64,000 nucleotides of DNA, taken from Alphaproteobacteria bacterium (lineage in GTDB: Bacteria; Pseudomonadota; Alphaproteobacteria; Rickettsiales; UBA998). Shown here in pieces: positions 26,875 to 35,227 of the stretch. The notes under the pieces were generated by a model. It was given only the letters and a program-made list of their open reading frames with translations. It had not been told where the DNA came from and searched no databases. Each line of letters starts with the position of its first letter. The first letter of the stretch is position 1. Made by a program: the position numbers and the translations under genes. The stretch lies in NCBI GenBank assembly GCA_004293935.1, contig RDZH01000012.1, positions 62,001 through 126,000 of the forward strand, read 5' to 3'.

Positions 26875-28218
26875 TTAAAAACGCACACTCATCATTGCCG
26901 TCACTCGATGATTATCAAACTCAAAGTTGGTGATATTAGAAGTCACGTCACGATATTCATAGCCCATCGTTGCGGTGATATTATCAAAACTTTTGCCCAC
27001 GGTAAGCGATCCAGATCGTTCATGATCCTCACGGCTTTTTAAGCTGATACTCGGATCAGAAGCATGAAAATTCATGGCACTATATTCCACACCAGTGCGC
27101 GCAAACCAATCATCATCAAATTGTCGCGTATAGCCTACTGACACAATAGTGCGCGTGCTATCCAAAAAATTGCGTTTGGTATCTTCATTGATCACACGCA
27201 GATCGGCATCCACCATATCTTTTTGCGTCAATGCATGGGTTGCGCCAATCGCCACACTCTGCATATGTCCATCGCGTATATCAAGGATGCCTGTTTCATC
27301 CGTATTGGAGAAGGTGCGCCGTTGTTGTTCGATAAATCCTCGAATTTGTGTCGTATCACTAAGCAGATATTGCGCGGCTATATTGCCCTGCAGGCTTTTT
27401 TGAAAGGTGGTATTATCCAACAAAATATGCGTATAGCCCATCCCTAGCTGGACGTTCAACTTATTATCAAGCCCCGTAAAGGTTGGGCCCGTTTGCATAT
27501 TGACGATACTAAGATTGAGCGGATCATTATGATTATATTCGCTCTTATAAAGGCTTCCCGTGGTACGCCACCCTAGTTCTGCATCATCCAACGGTTGCGT
27601 GAGCGGACGATAATCATGGGTTGCCGCCAAGCTACTAAAAATCTGCACATCGGAACGACGGCGGGCATTATTATCCAGCGTAAAATTCAAATCTTGCCCC
27701 GCAAAACGTATGGCAATTTGTCCCGAGGTAGGCGCGCTCGCAGGGTTGGTGTCACTATGCATTCCCACAGCAAAACTACCTTGCAAACGATGCGTCTTAA
27801 GTTCTTCCTCGCATTTATCCAGCATTGGTTGAATATTTTTGCGCACCGTAGGGGGAACATCCCCTTTAAGGACTTCCTGCAAAAGACGCTGTGCTTCCGA
27901 AAAGCGATTCAGATAGATATAAGAGAGCGCGAGATCGAGTTTAATCCTCGGCAGATTCGGATTTTCCTCAAGGATGTCCTCATAGGCTTCTGCTGCTTTA
28001 GCGTGGTCTTTGATTGAGGCTGCCAAGGTTGCGTAGAGAAACTGATTATCCAAATTACGCGGGTCTTGACGGCGCAAGGCATCCAATGCCATTAATTGCG
28101 CCTGCGGATTATCCGTATGCGGAAATTGCTGCTGAGCATAGCCTACTCCTCCGCTCCCAAAAAGAAGCGAAGTCGCAAGTATCATCCTAGCTTTTACATA
28201 TGGTTTTCTCATCTTCAT
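26875..28218 (-). CDS. Slam/DUF560-like outer-membrane protein (TPR + beta-barrel), candidate type XI translocon
   Basis: A 447-residue protein with a signal peptide (SLLFGSGGVGYAQ), two to three TPR-like repeats at about 37-125 (DHAKAAEAYEDILEENPNLP, FSEAQRLLQEVLKGDVPPTV), then about 300 residues of alternating amphipathic strands ending in a terminal Phe (VTAMMSVRF), as in outer-membrane barrels. TPR followed by a barrel, with the segment PRIKLDLALSYIYLNR and the SFAVGMHSDTNPAS start of the barrel, matches the Slam (DUF560) family, which moves TbpB-type proteins across the outer membrane. The ATG overlaps the cheZ stop (TAATG). A FecR protein with a TbpB-like C-terminal barrel is encoded at 31987-35097. 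A simple TPR-porin is the alternative. Confidence 0.7.
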   Translation of the reverse strand: MKMRKPYVKARMILATSLLFGSGGVGYAQQQFPHTDNPQAQLMALDALRRQDPRNLDNQFLYATLAASIKDHAKAAEAYEDILEENPNLPRIKLDLALSYIYLNRFSEAQRLLQEVLKGDVPPTVRKNIQPMLDKCEEELKTHRLQGSFAVGMHSDTNPASAPTSGQIAIRFAGQDLNFTLDNNARRRSDVQIFSSLAATHDYRPLTQPLDDAELGWRTTGSLYKSEYNHNDPLNLSIVNMQTGPTFTGLDNKLNVQLGMGYTHILLDNTTFQKSLQGNIAAQYLLSDTTQIRGFIEQQRRTFSNTDETGILDIRDGHMQSVAIGATHALTQKDMVDADLRVINEDTKRNFLDSTRTIVSVGYTRQFDDDWFARTGVEYSAMNFHASDPSISLKSREDHERSGSLTVGKSFDNITATMGYEYRDVTSNITNFEFDNHRVTAMMSVRF

Positions 28219-28874
28219 TAACCAAACAATGCATCAATGTCCGCTTGGCTCACCCCATGCCCTTTTAATTGCGGTCCTTCCATAAGATGGGCATCAGCAC
28301 GCTTATCACGCAATGCATCTTCTGATGTCAGTGCCGTACTCGCAACAAGTTCATTATTCGTCCCAAACAAGACGGCAAGACGCGCAATTTTTGTCTCGAC
28401 TTGTTCAAGAGTTTTCAGCACCTTATTAACGCGCTGTCCTGTAATATCTTGGAACGAACATGCATCATAGATGATATTGGCATGTTGAAACAAGCGTTGT
28501 CGAATCAGCTCATTATCCACCTTGCGTGCCGTCGTGATGATGGTATCGGTAGAATCCAAGATGGTATTGGTAGCATTTTCGGTTGCTTCCACCACTGCAC
28601 TCAATTCATCCCCTGCGGCATTAAAAAATTTCTCATCTTGTTCTTGCGGAACGATGGCAAGAATTTCCTTTTTAGCTTCCGCAATATAGAGTGCCATCTT
28701 GCTAATTTCGGTACGCACAAATTCATCAATACGCGGATCGCCCGCATTGACGGAATCAGCGACCTCAAGAAAAATATCCGCTATATCATGAATACTAATC
28801 GCCCCCTTTTCTTGAAGCGAACGCACCATACCACGCAACAATGTCTTACCGATATAATCTTGTTTCAAGACCAT
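28218..28874 (-). CDS. cheZ: chemotaxis protein phosphatase CheZ
   Basis: CheZ dephosphorylates CheY-P to end a chemotactic signal. The 218-residue protein is almost all helical and carries the catalytic motif ACSFQDITGQRVNKVL (the Gln supplies the water), plus a separate C-terminal peptide ending QADIDALFG, the expected CheY-binding helix. The ATG at 28874 is chosen because GGAGG lies just before it. It lies 74 nt after cheY, so one transcript is likely. No other che or flagellar genes are in the window. Confidence 0.9.
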   Translation of the reverse strand: MVLKQDYIGKTLLRGMVRSLQEKGAISIHDIADIFLEVADSVNAGDPRIDEFVRTEISKMALYIAEAKKEILAIVPQEQDEKFFNAAGDELSAVVEATENATNTILDSTDTIITTARKVDNELIRQRLFQHANIIYDACSFQDITGQRVNKVLKTLEQVETKIARLAVLFGTNNELVASTALTSEDALRDKRADAHLMEGPQLKGHGVSQADIDALFG

Positions 28875-28948
28875 ATTAACCTCCCTATCTCCACAGATTG
28901 CGTTACGAGGCACATAGCTCTATCATGCACCACCCATCACAGAGTAGA

Positions 28949-29326
28949 TTACATGACGCTTTCAATTTTTTGCTTCAACGTTTCTGCATTGAACGGCTTC
29001 ACAATATAATTGCTAACGCCCGCTTGCTTGGCTGCAACCACGTTTTCAGTCTTGCTTTCTGCTGTCACCATAATGAAGGGAATGTTTTTCAGATTATCTT
29101 CAGCGCGCACTTTTTGCAAAAGCTCATAGCCCGACATTGGCTCCATGTTCCAATCAGAAATGACAAGCCCATAGGACTTTTCTTTCAGTTTGGTGAACGC
29201 CATGCCGCCATCGGTTGCTTCATCGACATTATTAAAACCGATTTGGTTCAACAGATTCTTGATAATACGCAACATTGTTTTGTAATCATCGACAATCAGT
29301 ACGTTTATATTTTTATCCATTGGCAT
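28949..29326 (-). CDS. cheY: chemotaxis response regulator CheY
   Basis: A 125-residue single receiver domain. The acidic pair in LIVDDYKTM, the phospho-Asp in LVISDWNMEPMSG (typical CheY DWNMP-like turn), the Thr in IMVTAES and Lys in YIVKPFNAETL are present. It carries the signal to the flagellar motor. GGAGA precedes the ATG. cheZ follows on the same strand. Confidence 0.93.
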   Translation of the reverse strand: MPMDKNINVLIVDDYKTMLRIIKNLLNQIGFNNVDEATDGGMAFTKLKEKSYGLVISDWNMEPMSGYELLQKVRAEDNLKNIPFIMVTAESKTENVVAAKQAGVSNYIVKPFNAETLKQKIESVM

Positions 29327-29413
29327 AGTCTCCTTGAATCTTTTTTTATTTGCTGCATAATGTAATGAAGCACTGAACGTACCTTATGAAATATATTTTA
29401 ATAGTAAGTTAAT

Positions 29414-29881
29414 ATGACGCATAAAAATTCTTTTTCTTCTATAGTTTCTCAAGCGGATCTGGAACGATGTGCGTGGCGGCTCGCACAGCACGCGCAAGCA
29501 GGGGATGTCTTTGCCCTAAGTGGTGAGGTTGGGGCGGGGAAGACCACCTTTTCGCAAGCCTTCATTCGCGCATTATGCGGTGAAGCAACGATCGTCACAA
29601 GCCCAACTTTTACCCTAGTTCACACCTATATGTCACTAAACGGCAACAGTGTGTGGCATTATGATTTATACCGCATTGAGCATCCGCAGCATATAGTAGA
29701 GCTTGCCTTAGAAGATGCTCTATGTGATGGAATCACCCTGATTGAATGGCCGGAAATTATTCTTGATACGCTCCCTGCCCATACGGTGCATATAACATTT
29801 GCATTTGATGAAAACTCGGAGTACCGTACCATTCGTTTTGACGGAGATAAGCCATGGACTACAATATTACCCCACCTCTAA
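29414..29881 (+). CDS. tsaE: tRNA threonylcarbamoyladenosine synthesis ATPase TsaE
   Basis: TsaE is the ATPase that drives the TsaB/TsaD t6A tRNA modification. The 155-residue protein has a Walker A motif GEVGAGKTT (37-45), the family segment TSPTFTLVHTY and WHYDLYRIEHP, and LIEWPEII. It overlaps the amgK gene by 28 nt, as in many alphaproteobacteria where tsaE-amgK-murU form one operon. Confidence 0.94.
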   Translation: MTHKNSFSSIVSQADLERCAWRLAQHAQAGDVFALSGEVGAGKTTFSQAFIRALCGEATIVTSPTFTLVHTYMSLNGNSVWHYDLYRIEHPQHIVELALEDALCDGITLIEWPEIILDTLPAHTVHITFAFDENSEYRTIRFDGDKPWTTILPHL

Positions 29882-30960
29882 ATAACACCGATGATGAAGC
29901 GTGCAACGCACTACGCAACCGCCAACGTGCCATCAAAGACTTTTTGGATGATGCAGGGCTGGAATCATGCCGCAAAATCCGCATTAGCGGGGATGCCTCC
30001 CATCGTCGTTATCAACGCATTTTTGACGATACCCAACGCTTCATGCTGATGGATTCCCCTGTTGATAAAGAACCTGTCCTGCCGTTCATTTCGGTATGCA
30101 GTATGCTTCGTGAGCGTGGTTTTTCCGCACCAGAGATTGTCCGTGCCGATATGGAACAAGGCTTCCTCTTGCTTGAAGATTTTGGCAATACGCTTTTTTC
30201 TAAATTCTTTCATGAAGCGCCGATTGAAAATGTGGAATTGGTGCAACGTCAGCTCTATTTTGAAGCGGTGAATATTCTCATTGCCCTTGCCAAACAAGGG
30301 TTAGAACCACCGTTCGATAGCGAAGAATTACCCCTTTATGATGATGAGATTTTAGAGCGCGAAGTCAATGCTTTTGCTGATTGGTTTTTGCCCGAAATAC
30401 TCACGGGATCAATCTTAAAAGAAGCGCAACATAGCTGGAAACTTCTGTGGCAGTTCCTCATTGAAACGGCAGATTTAACCCCGCAAGTATTAGTGCATCG
30501 TGATTTTCATGTTGATAATTTATGCTGGTTGGATGATCGTCAGGGCTTGAAGCGCGTAGGTTTGTTGGATTTCCAAGATGCAGTGCGCGGGCGTTTTGCC
30601 TATGATCTCGTATCACTCCTCAAGGATGCGCGCCGTGATGTGCCAACCAACCTTCAGGCGCAACTCAAGCAACATTATGTGCAGACCTTAGGGCTTGATG
30701 GCAGTGCCTTTGCACGTGATTATGCGTTTTATGGCGCACAGCGTAATGCCAAAATCTTGGGCTATTTTGTTCGCCTTTATCGTCGTGATGGCAAACCGCG
30801 TTATCTTGCGATGATTGATCGCGTCTGGAACTATTTCCTACAAGATATTCAGCATCCTGCTTTGGATGATGTGCAGCAATGGCTCAACAAATATTTTGAT
30901 CATGATGCCCGCAGACGTGTGGGTGCAATGGTGAAGTTGGCAATGGAAGAATTATCGTGA
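29854..30960 (+). CDS. amgK: cell-wall sugar kinase AmgK (anomeric MurNAc/GlcNAc kinase)
   Basis: Phosphorylates MurNAc at C1 in peptidoglycan recycling. The 368-residue protein is an aminoglycoside-phosphotransferase-fold kinase with GDASHRRYQRIF near the N-terminus, the catalytic loop LVHRDFHVDNLCWL and the metal site VGLLDFQDAVRG. It sits between tsaE and murU with overlaps on both sides. AmgK and MurU together make UDP-MurNAc without MurA, the salvage route that gives intrinsic fosfomycin tolerance in pseudomonads. Confidence 0.9.
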   Translation: MDYNITPPLNNTDDEACNALRNRQRAIKDFLDDAGLESCRKIRISGDASHRRYQRIFDDTQRFMLMDSPVDKEPVLPFISVCSMLRERGFSAPEIVRADMEQGFLLLEDFGNTLFSKFFHEAPIENVELVQRQLYFEAVNILIALAKQGLEPPFDSEELPLYDDEILEREVNAFADWFLPEILTGSILKEAQHSWKLLWQFLIETADLTPQVLVHRDFHVDNLCWLDDRQGLKRVGLLDFQDAVRGRFAYDLVSLLKDARRDVPTNLQAQLKQHYVQTLGLDGSAFARDYAFYGAQRNAKILGYFVRLYRRDGKPRYLAMIDRVWNYFLQDIQHPALDDVQQWLNKYFDHDARRRVGAMVKLAMEELS

Positions 30961-31718
30961 TCATGGTGGATCAGGCTATTATTCTGGCAGCAGGGCGGGG
31001 GCAACGCTTTCGTCCTGTGACGGATACTATCCCCAAGCCGCTTGTCGCTGTTGCGGGCAAACCGCTCATCGATTGGCAAATAGAGATGCTCATTGCGCAA
31101 GGCATGAAGCGGATTATCATCAATGGTTGCTATTTGCGCGATCTGTTGTTTGATCATGTACGATCACGCAACTATACGGATGTGGAGATCATTTTTTCAG
31201 AAGAAGAAACCGCGTTAGAAACAGGCGGAGGCATCAAACATGCCCTGCCTCTTATGGGTGACGCGCCTTTTTTTTCGATTAATTCCGATGTCATCATGTT
31301 CCCAACAGATCATCCACGGCTTTTGCATCAACTCGCTAATGCCTTAGAAAAACAACCCAACGCCGACATCATCTTATTGCTGCATCCCTGCCTCGCATCT
31401 AAGGGTATTCACGGCACGGGGGATTTTTTCTGCAATGAACATGGGCATCTTTGGCGCAAAGGCACGCATATGAACGCGCCTTATTGGTTTACGGGTGTGC
31501 AGCTCGTCCGCCCAAGCGCGTTTGATGGGATTGAAGAATCCGTCTTTTCCATGAATCTTATCTATGATCGCGTGCTTGCTCCTACTCGTTCACCTCAAAC
31601 GGCGGAGCGATTATTGGGTATCATCAATCAAACAGGCGGAATCATGCTGCATGTTGGCGATGTTGAGGGTCATGCAGCGGTGGAAGCGTGGCTTCACCAG
31701 CAAAGCAACCTAACCTGA
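30957..31718 (+). CDS. murU: N-acetylmuramate-1-phosphate uridylyltransferase MurU
   Basis: Converts MurNAc-1-phosphate and UTP to UDP-MurNAc. The nucleotidyltransferase signature ILAAGRGQRFRPVTDTIPKP and the following VAGKPLIDWQIEML are at the N-terminus, and FFSINSDVI provides the metal-binding Asp. 253 residues. The GTG at 30957 overlaps the amgK stop by 4 nt and has GGAAG seven nt upstream. An ATG at 30963 is the alternative start. Confidence 0.9.
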   Translation: MIMVDQAIILAAGRGQRFRPVTDTIPKPLVAVAGKPLIDWQIEMLIAQGMKRIIINGCYLRDLLFDHVRSRNYTDVEIIFSEEETALETGGGIKHALPLMGDAPFFSINSDVIMFPTDHPRLLHQLANALEKQPNADIILLLHPCLASKGIHGTGDFFCNEHGHLWRKGTHMNAPYWFTGVQLVRPSAFDGIEESVFSMNLIYDRVLAPTRSPQTAERLLGIINQTGGIMLHVGDVEGHAAVEAWLHQQSNLT

Positions 31719-31772
31719 GCTTTGGATAAGAATCGATGTATCCTTTTGTTTTTATTTGCTTATTACTTTTGT

Positions 31773-31844
31773 TCGTCACTCCTGCGTAGGCAGGAGTCCA
31801 GTCAAAAGCGTTGCTCTGGATGCCTGCCTTCGCAGGCATGACGA
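31773..31844. repeat. dispersed palindromic repeat, copy 2 (complete)
   Basis: 72 nt with inverted ends TCGTCAC / ATGACGA. The two hairpin halves are CTCCTGCGTAGGCAGGAGTCCAG-like and CTGGATGCCTGCC...GCAGGCATGAC. It lies in the 268-nt gap after murU, which otherwise shows only AT-rich sequence. A small minus-strand ORF (MPAKAGIQ...) across it is an artefact. Confidence 0.75.
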
Positions 31845-31986
31845 GTTTCTGGCTTTATTTATATAAAACAACTATTTATAATTCTTCTTATCCAAAACTG
31901 AGGTCAACCTACATACATAGTCTTTTAATGCATTTTTAAGGCTAATAGGTGATACTCGCGTCTGTGATTATTGTGGAGCAGCTTTT

Positions 31987-34900
31987 ATGTCGCGTAGATC
32001 TTCCGTGTATTGTTCCCTATTGTCCGTTAGTACCATCCTAGCAAGCGCATCACTATCCTATGCCAGTGCTACAAAAATTGGTATTATTGCCGCAGCGGAT
32101 AGCACCGTGAACATTGTCAGCGCGTCAGGAGAACAACGCGTTGTAAAGATCGGCGATCCTATCTTTGCACAAGATCGCATCATCACCGATGCCTCAGGGA
32201 AAGCCCAACTTGTCTTTGCAGATCGCACCACCATCACGGTGAATGAAGGGGCAGAATTGCTCATTGATAAATTTGTCTATGATCCACAGGCGCACAAAGG
32301 CGTGATGAATGTTTCCGCAGTCAAAGGGGCATTTCGCTTTATTGGTGGCGCGCTCTCGAAACAAAATCCCATCGAATTACGCACACCCGTATCAACCATA
32401 GGCATCCGTGGCGGGATAGGGGATGCGATTATCCAGCCTAATGGCGAAACACGCGCCCTATTTCATTTTGGTGAACAAATGACCATGACGAATCAACAAG
32501 GGGATGCGCTACAAATCACCACAAGCGGGACAGGAGCAAGCCTTGCCACAGGCGATGCACAACCACAAATGCTCACGCCCGCACAAGTGCAGCAGACCAT
32601 GCAAATAGCTTCCCCCTCATGGAACGGTGGCGGAGTTGCAACAACTCCCACCGAGCAGAGCATTACACCTGCACTCAACGCGATCGAATCCGAGCAACAA
32701 ACCCCTATACCTAGCGACTCATCTCCCTCCCCCGCTCCCACCAGTAGTGCAGCCCCCTCTTTTACCGAGGCATCCACCTTTGAGGGATGGGAAAGCCAAG
32801 AATCCGCCCCTATAGTCATGATCGATGATGCGAATGCATCCGTCATCGGCATAGATACCCCCATGGATGCCTCTATTGCAGGGATGGATCGTCCGATAGG
32901 AGCGCAAGAACAGCAAATTGCAGTGCAGCAAGCGGCAACTGAAAATCCCGAACTATTGCAAGCGATTGTCACCCAAGAAGCATTTGACCGAGCGCGCCCA
33001 TTCATAGAGCCACCTATTGTGGAAAATGACCCGCCACCACCGCCCATTGCTGAAGCTGAAAATGACCCGCCGCCACCAGCACCACCGCCTCCCCCCATTG
33101 CTGAAAATGTTCCACCGCCACCACCACCACCCGCGCCAATTATAGCACAAGCAGAGCCTTCCATTTCTGGTTGGTATGCCTCGCAACGAGCTTTTTCTAC
33201 GGGCGGAACGTTCTTCACTCTTGATCAAGGCATTGTGGCAGATGTCACTTCAACACCCACAAGCTACCGCGTCATGTTGGATAGCAACGCAACCATTCCA
33301 AACCGCGAAATACGCGTACCAAAACTTACCCAAACAGGCTCTAATGCCCCCGTCAGTCGTACCGTGACCGCAGATGGAATAGAGGAAACACGCACCATAC
33401 GTGGTTTTAAGTCACGTGGCGGGGCTTTTTCCTATTATGACATCACCAGAAGCGGGGATGATACAGTTGATGATAAAAAACTGCATCTTACCATGGGAAC
33501 GGATATTTTTAGCCATGGTGTGAGTGGTACTACAGCCTACAGCCAAGCAGCCATCGCTTCCAGAACCGCAACAACAGCAACGAATCCGCTTCATGGCGCA
33601 CATACCAACGGCATTGTGATGTATGATTTCCTAAACGCACTGGATATGAGTTCCGTAACTGGAGGCATGGCAACCTATGGGATGCATGAAGGGCTTCATA
33701 GCCCCTATGCTGCCCCCTTTGGTATGGCAGTGGATTGGAGCGAAGGCAAAATAGTCACAGGTGCGATGCAATGGCATACGGGCGGTTCTACTGCCTATGC
33801 GATTGGAGGACATGCACAAGCAGCCAATGCGCCCCATTCATATCTCATGGCAGGGCGACAAATGCATTATGCTCAACCAACAAATGTAACATCAGGCGGG
33901 TTTAATTCCCTTGCCGTCTTTGGGGTGGATAATATGTATAACACCCCAAACGGCATGGTAGAAGCCTTAACAATGGAGAGCAGATCGCCTAACTTTATGC
34001 ACAATTTCACTGGAGAAACTCCTTTGTCAAATGCGCTCGATCCTGTCACGAGCTTTGCATCACTGCGCACAACCGCCGCCTCTGTCAAAATAGGCAGCAT
34101 CGCAACTAATGTCGCGCTCACCCGTCAGATGCAAGCACCGCGCCCCGCTGGATTACAAGAAGGTTTTGCTGCAGGGGTGATAATGCGTCACGATGGCACA
34201 AATTATGTTCCCAAAATCGTTGCCAGCGATCCCACATTTGGTGTTAGCGATGTCAGTATGTCTGATGTTAGTGACCATAAAGAGGCATTCATCAGGGTCT
34301 ATGATACCATCTATGATCCAACCGCAACAAACATCCTAGACTATGATCAGAACAATTTTTCCTACTCTTATTTCGAAGAAGCAAATGGCATGGGGGCTTA
34401 TATCAATGATCAGCTCTATATGCTACAAAACAGAGATGCATTCAATTTTCATCATACCTCAGGCACGATATTTACCAATGTAGCCAATGGCATGATCATG
34501 AGTGCGGCATTTGATCCGCAAAGGCGCGCCACCATTCCTACCGATTATCAATGTACGGATTGCGAATTTGTGCATTGGGGTGTTTGGGCAGGTGAAGCAG
34601 GGCGTAGCAGCAATCCCACCACAATGCCACAAGATCATGCGGCGATGATTCCTTTTATGATGGGGCAGCGCATCACCAGCGCGTCCGCCTTACCCCTCAA
34701 TGTCACCGCAACCTATAAAGGCGAAGCCTATGCCACGATTATTCCCGCCTCACAACTCCCCCGCAACATCTCAGGAACAATACTCGTAACCGCTAACTTA
34801 AATGGTGCAGACACCGCCATTACATCACTGAATCTCAATTTCGGCACGGTAGAAAACGCCCCCCTAAATATGGAAAAAGAGTCTCCTTCAGGACTCTCGA

Positions 34901-35097
34901 TTGCACCTTTTAATTCACAATATACCACTACCCTTGCAAAAACTGGTGGCAATACCACAACTTCAGATGATATAGCAGGACACATTAGCGGCGCATTTTA
35001 TGGTTCGCAAGGGCAAGAAATTGGTGGCAATTATTTCTTTAGACGTGGCGATGGACTCACGGGAGCGGGCATCTATCTTGGTAAACAACGTCCTTAG
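31987..35097 (+). CDS. secreted FecR-domain protein with TbpB-like C-terminal barrel
   Basis: A 1036-residue exported protein. Signal peptide (LLSVSTILASASLSYASA, no lipobox Cys), then a FecR domain at about 50-180 (VKIGDPIFAQDRIITDASGK, TITVNEGAELLIDKFVYD, PVSTIGIRGG), a Ser/Thr/Pro linker, a Pro-rich stretch near 345-385 (PPPPPIAENVPPPPPPP), a long unrecognised region, and a C-terminal ~100 residues that look like a TbpB-type handle barrel: LNVTATYKGEAYATI, ILVTANLNGADTAI, and HISGAFYGSQGQEIGGNYFF...GAGIYLGKQ. That last pattern (GxFyG...E.GG.f...GxfxG) marks Slam/type XI substrates. GGAG precedes the ATG. A Slam-like gene lies at 26875-28218. Confidence 0.75.
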   Translation: MSRRSSVYCSLLSVSTILASASLSYASATKIGIIAAADSTVNIVSASGEQRVVKIGDPIFAQDRIITDASGKAQLVFADRTTITVNEGAELLIDKFVYDPQAHKGVMNVSAVKGAFRFIGGALSKQNPIELRTPVSTIGIRGGIGDAIIQPNGETRALFHFGEQMTMTNQQGDALQITTSGTGASLATGDAQPQMLTPAQVQQTMQIASPSWNGGGVATTPTEQSITPALNAIESEQQTPIPSDSSPSPAPTSSAAPSFTEASTFEGWESQESAPIVMIDDANASVIGIDTPMDASIAGMDRPIGAQEQQIAVQQAATENPELLQAIVTQEAFDRARPFIEPPIVENDPPPPPIAEAENDPPPPAPPPPPIAENVPPPPPPPAPIIAQAEPSISGWYASQRAFSTGGTFFTLDQGIVADVTSTPTSYRVMLDSNATIPNREIRVPKLTQTGSNAPVSRTVTADGIEETRTIRGFKSRGGAFSYYDITRSGDDTVDDKKLHLTMGTDIFSHGVSGTTAYSQAAIASRTATTATNPLHGAHTNGIVMYDFLNALDMSSVTGGMATYGMHEGLHSPYAAPFGMAVDWSEGKIVTGAMQWHTGGSTAYAIGGHAQAANAPHSYLMAGRQMHYAQPTNVTSGGFNSLAVFGVDNMYNTPNGMVEALTMESRSPNFMHNFTGETPLSNALDPVTSFASLRTTAASVKIGSIATNVALTRQMQAPRPAGLQEGFAAGVIMRHDGTNYVPKIVASDPTFGVSDVSMSDVSDHKEAFIRVYDTIYDPTATNILDYDQNNFSYSYFEEANGMGAYINDQLYMLQNRDAFNFHHTSGTIFTNVANGMIMSAAFDPQRRATIPTDYQCTDCEFVHWGVWAGEAGRSSNPTTMPQDHAAMIPFMMGQRITSASALPLNVTATYKGEAYATIIPASQLPRNISGTILVTANLNGADTAITSLNLNFGTVENAPLNMEKESPSGLSIAPFNSQYTTTLAKTGGNTTTSDDIAGHISGAFYGSQGQEIGGNYFFRRGDGLTGAGIYLGKQRP

Positions 35098-35113
35098 GAC
35101 ACCCACACAATGT

Positions 35114-35185
35114 GTCATGCCTGCGTAGGCAGGCATCCAGAGCAACGCGTTTGACTGGACTCCTACCTTACGCCAAGAGTGACGA
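35114..35185. repeat. dispersed palindromic repeat, copy 3
   Basis: Complete copy beginning GTCATGCCTGCGTAGGCAGG and ending CGCCAAGAGTGACGA. It fills most of the gap between the FecR protein gene and tyrA, and could serve as a hairpin between the two convergent genes. Confidence 0.75.
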
Positions 35186-35227
35186 AACGCCATTTGCAGA
35201 CCATAAGAAGGAGATTCGTGGTAGATT

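Noticed and set aside
31642-31839. Minus-strand ORF beginning MPAKAGIQ
   Set aside because: It is a translation of the palindromic repeat; the same peptide appears wherever the repeat is read in this frame.
32493-33228. Minus-strand ORF of 241 residues, Gly-rich
   Set aside because: It is antisense to the Pro-rich part of the FecR protein; glycine runs are simply the complement of proline codons.
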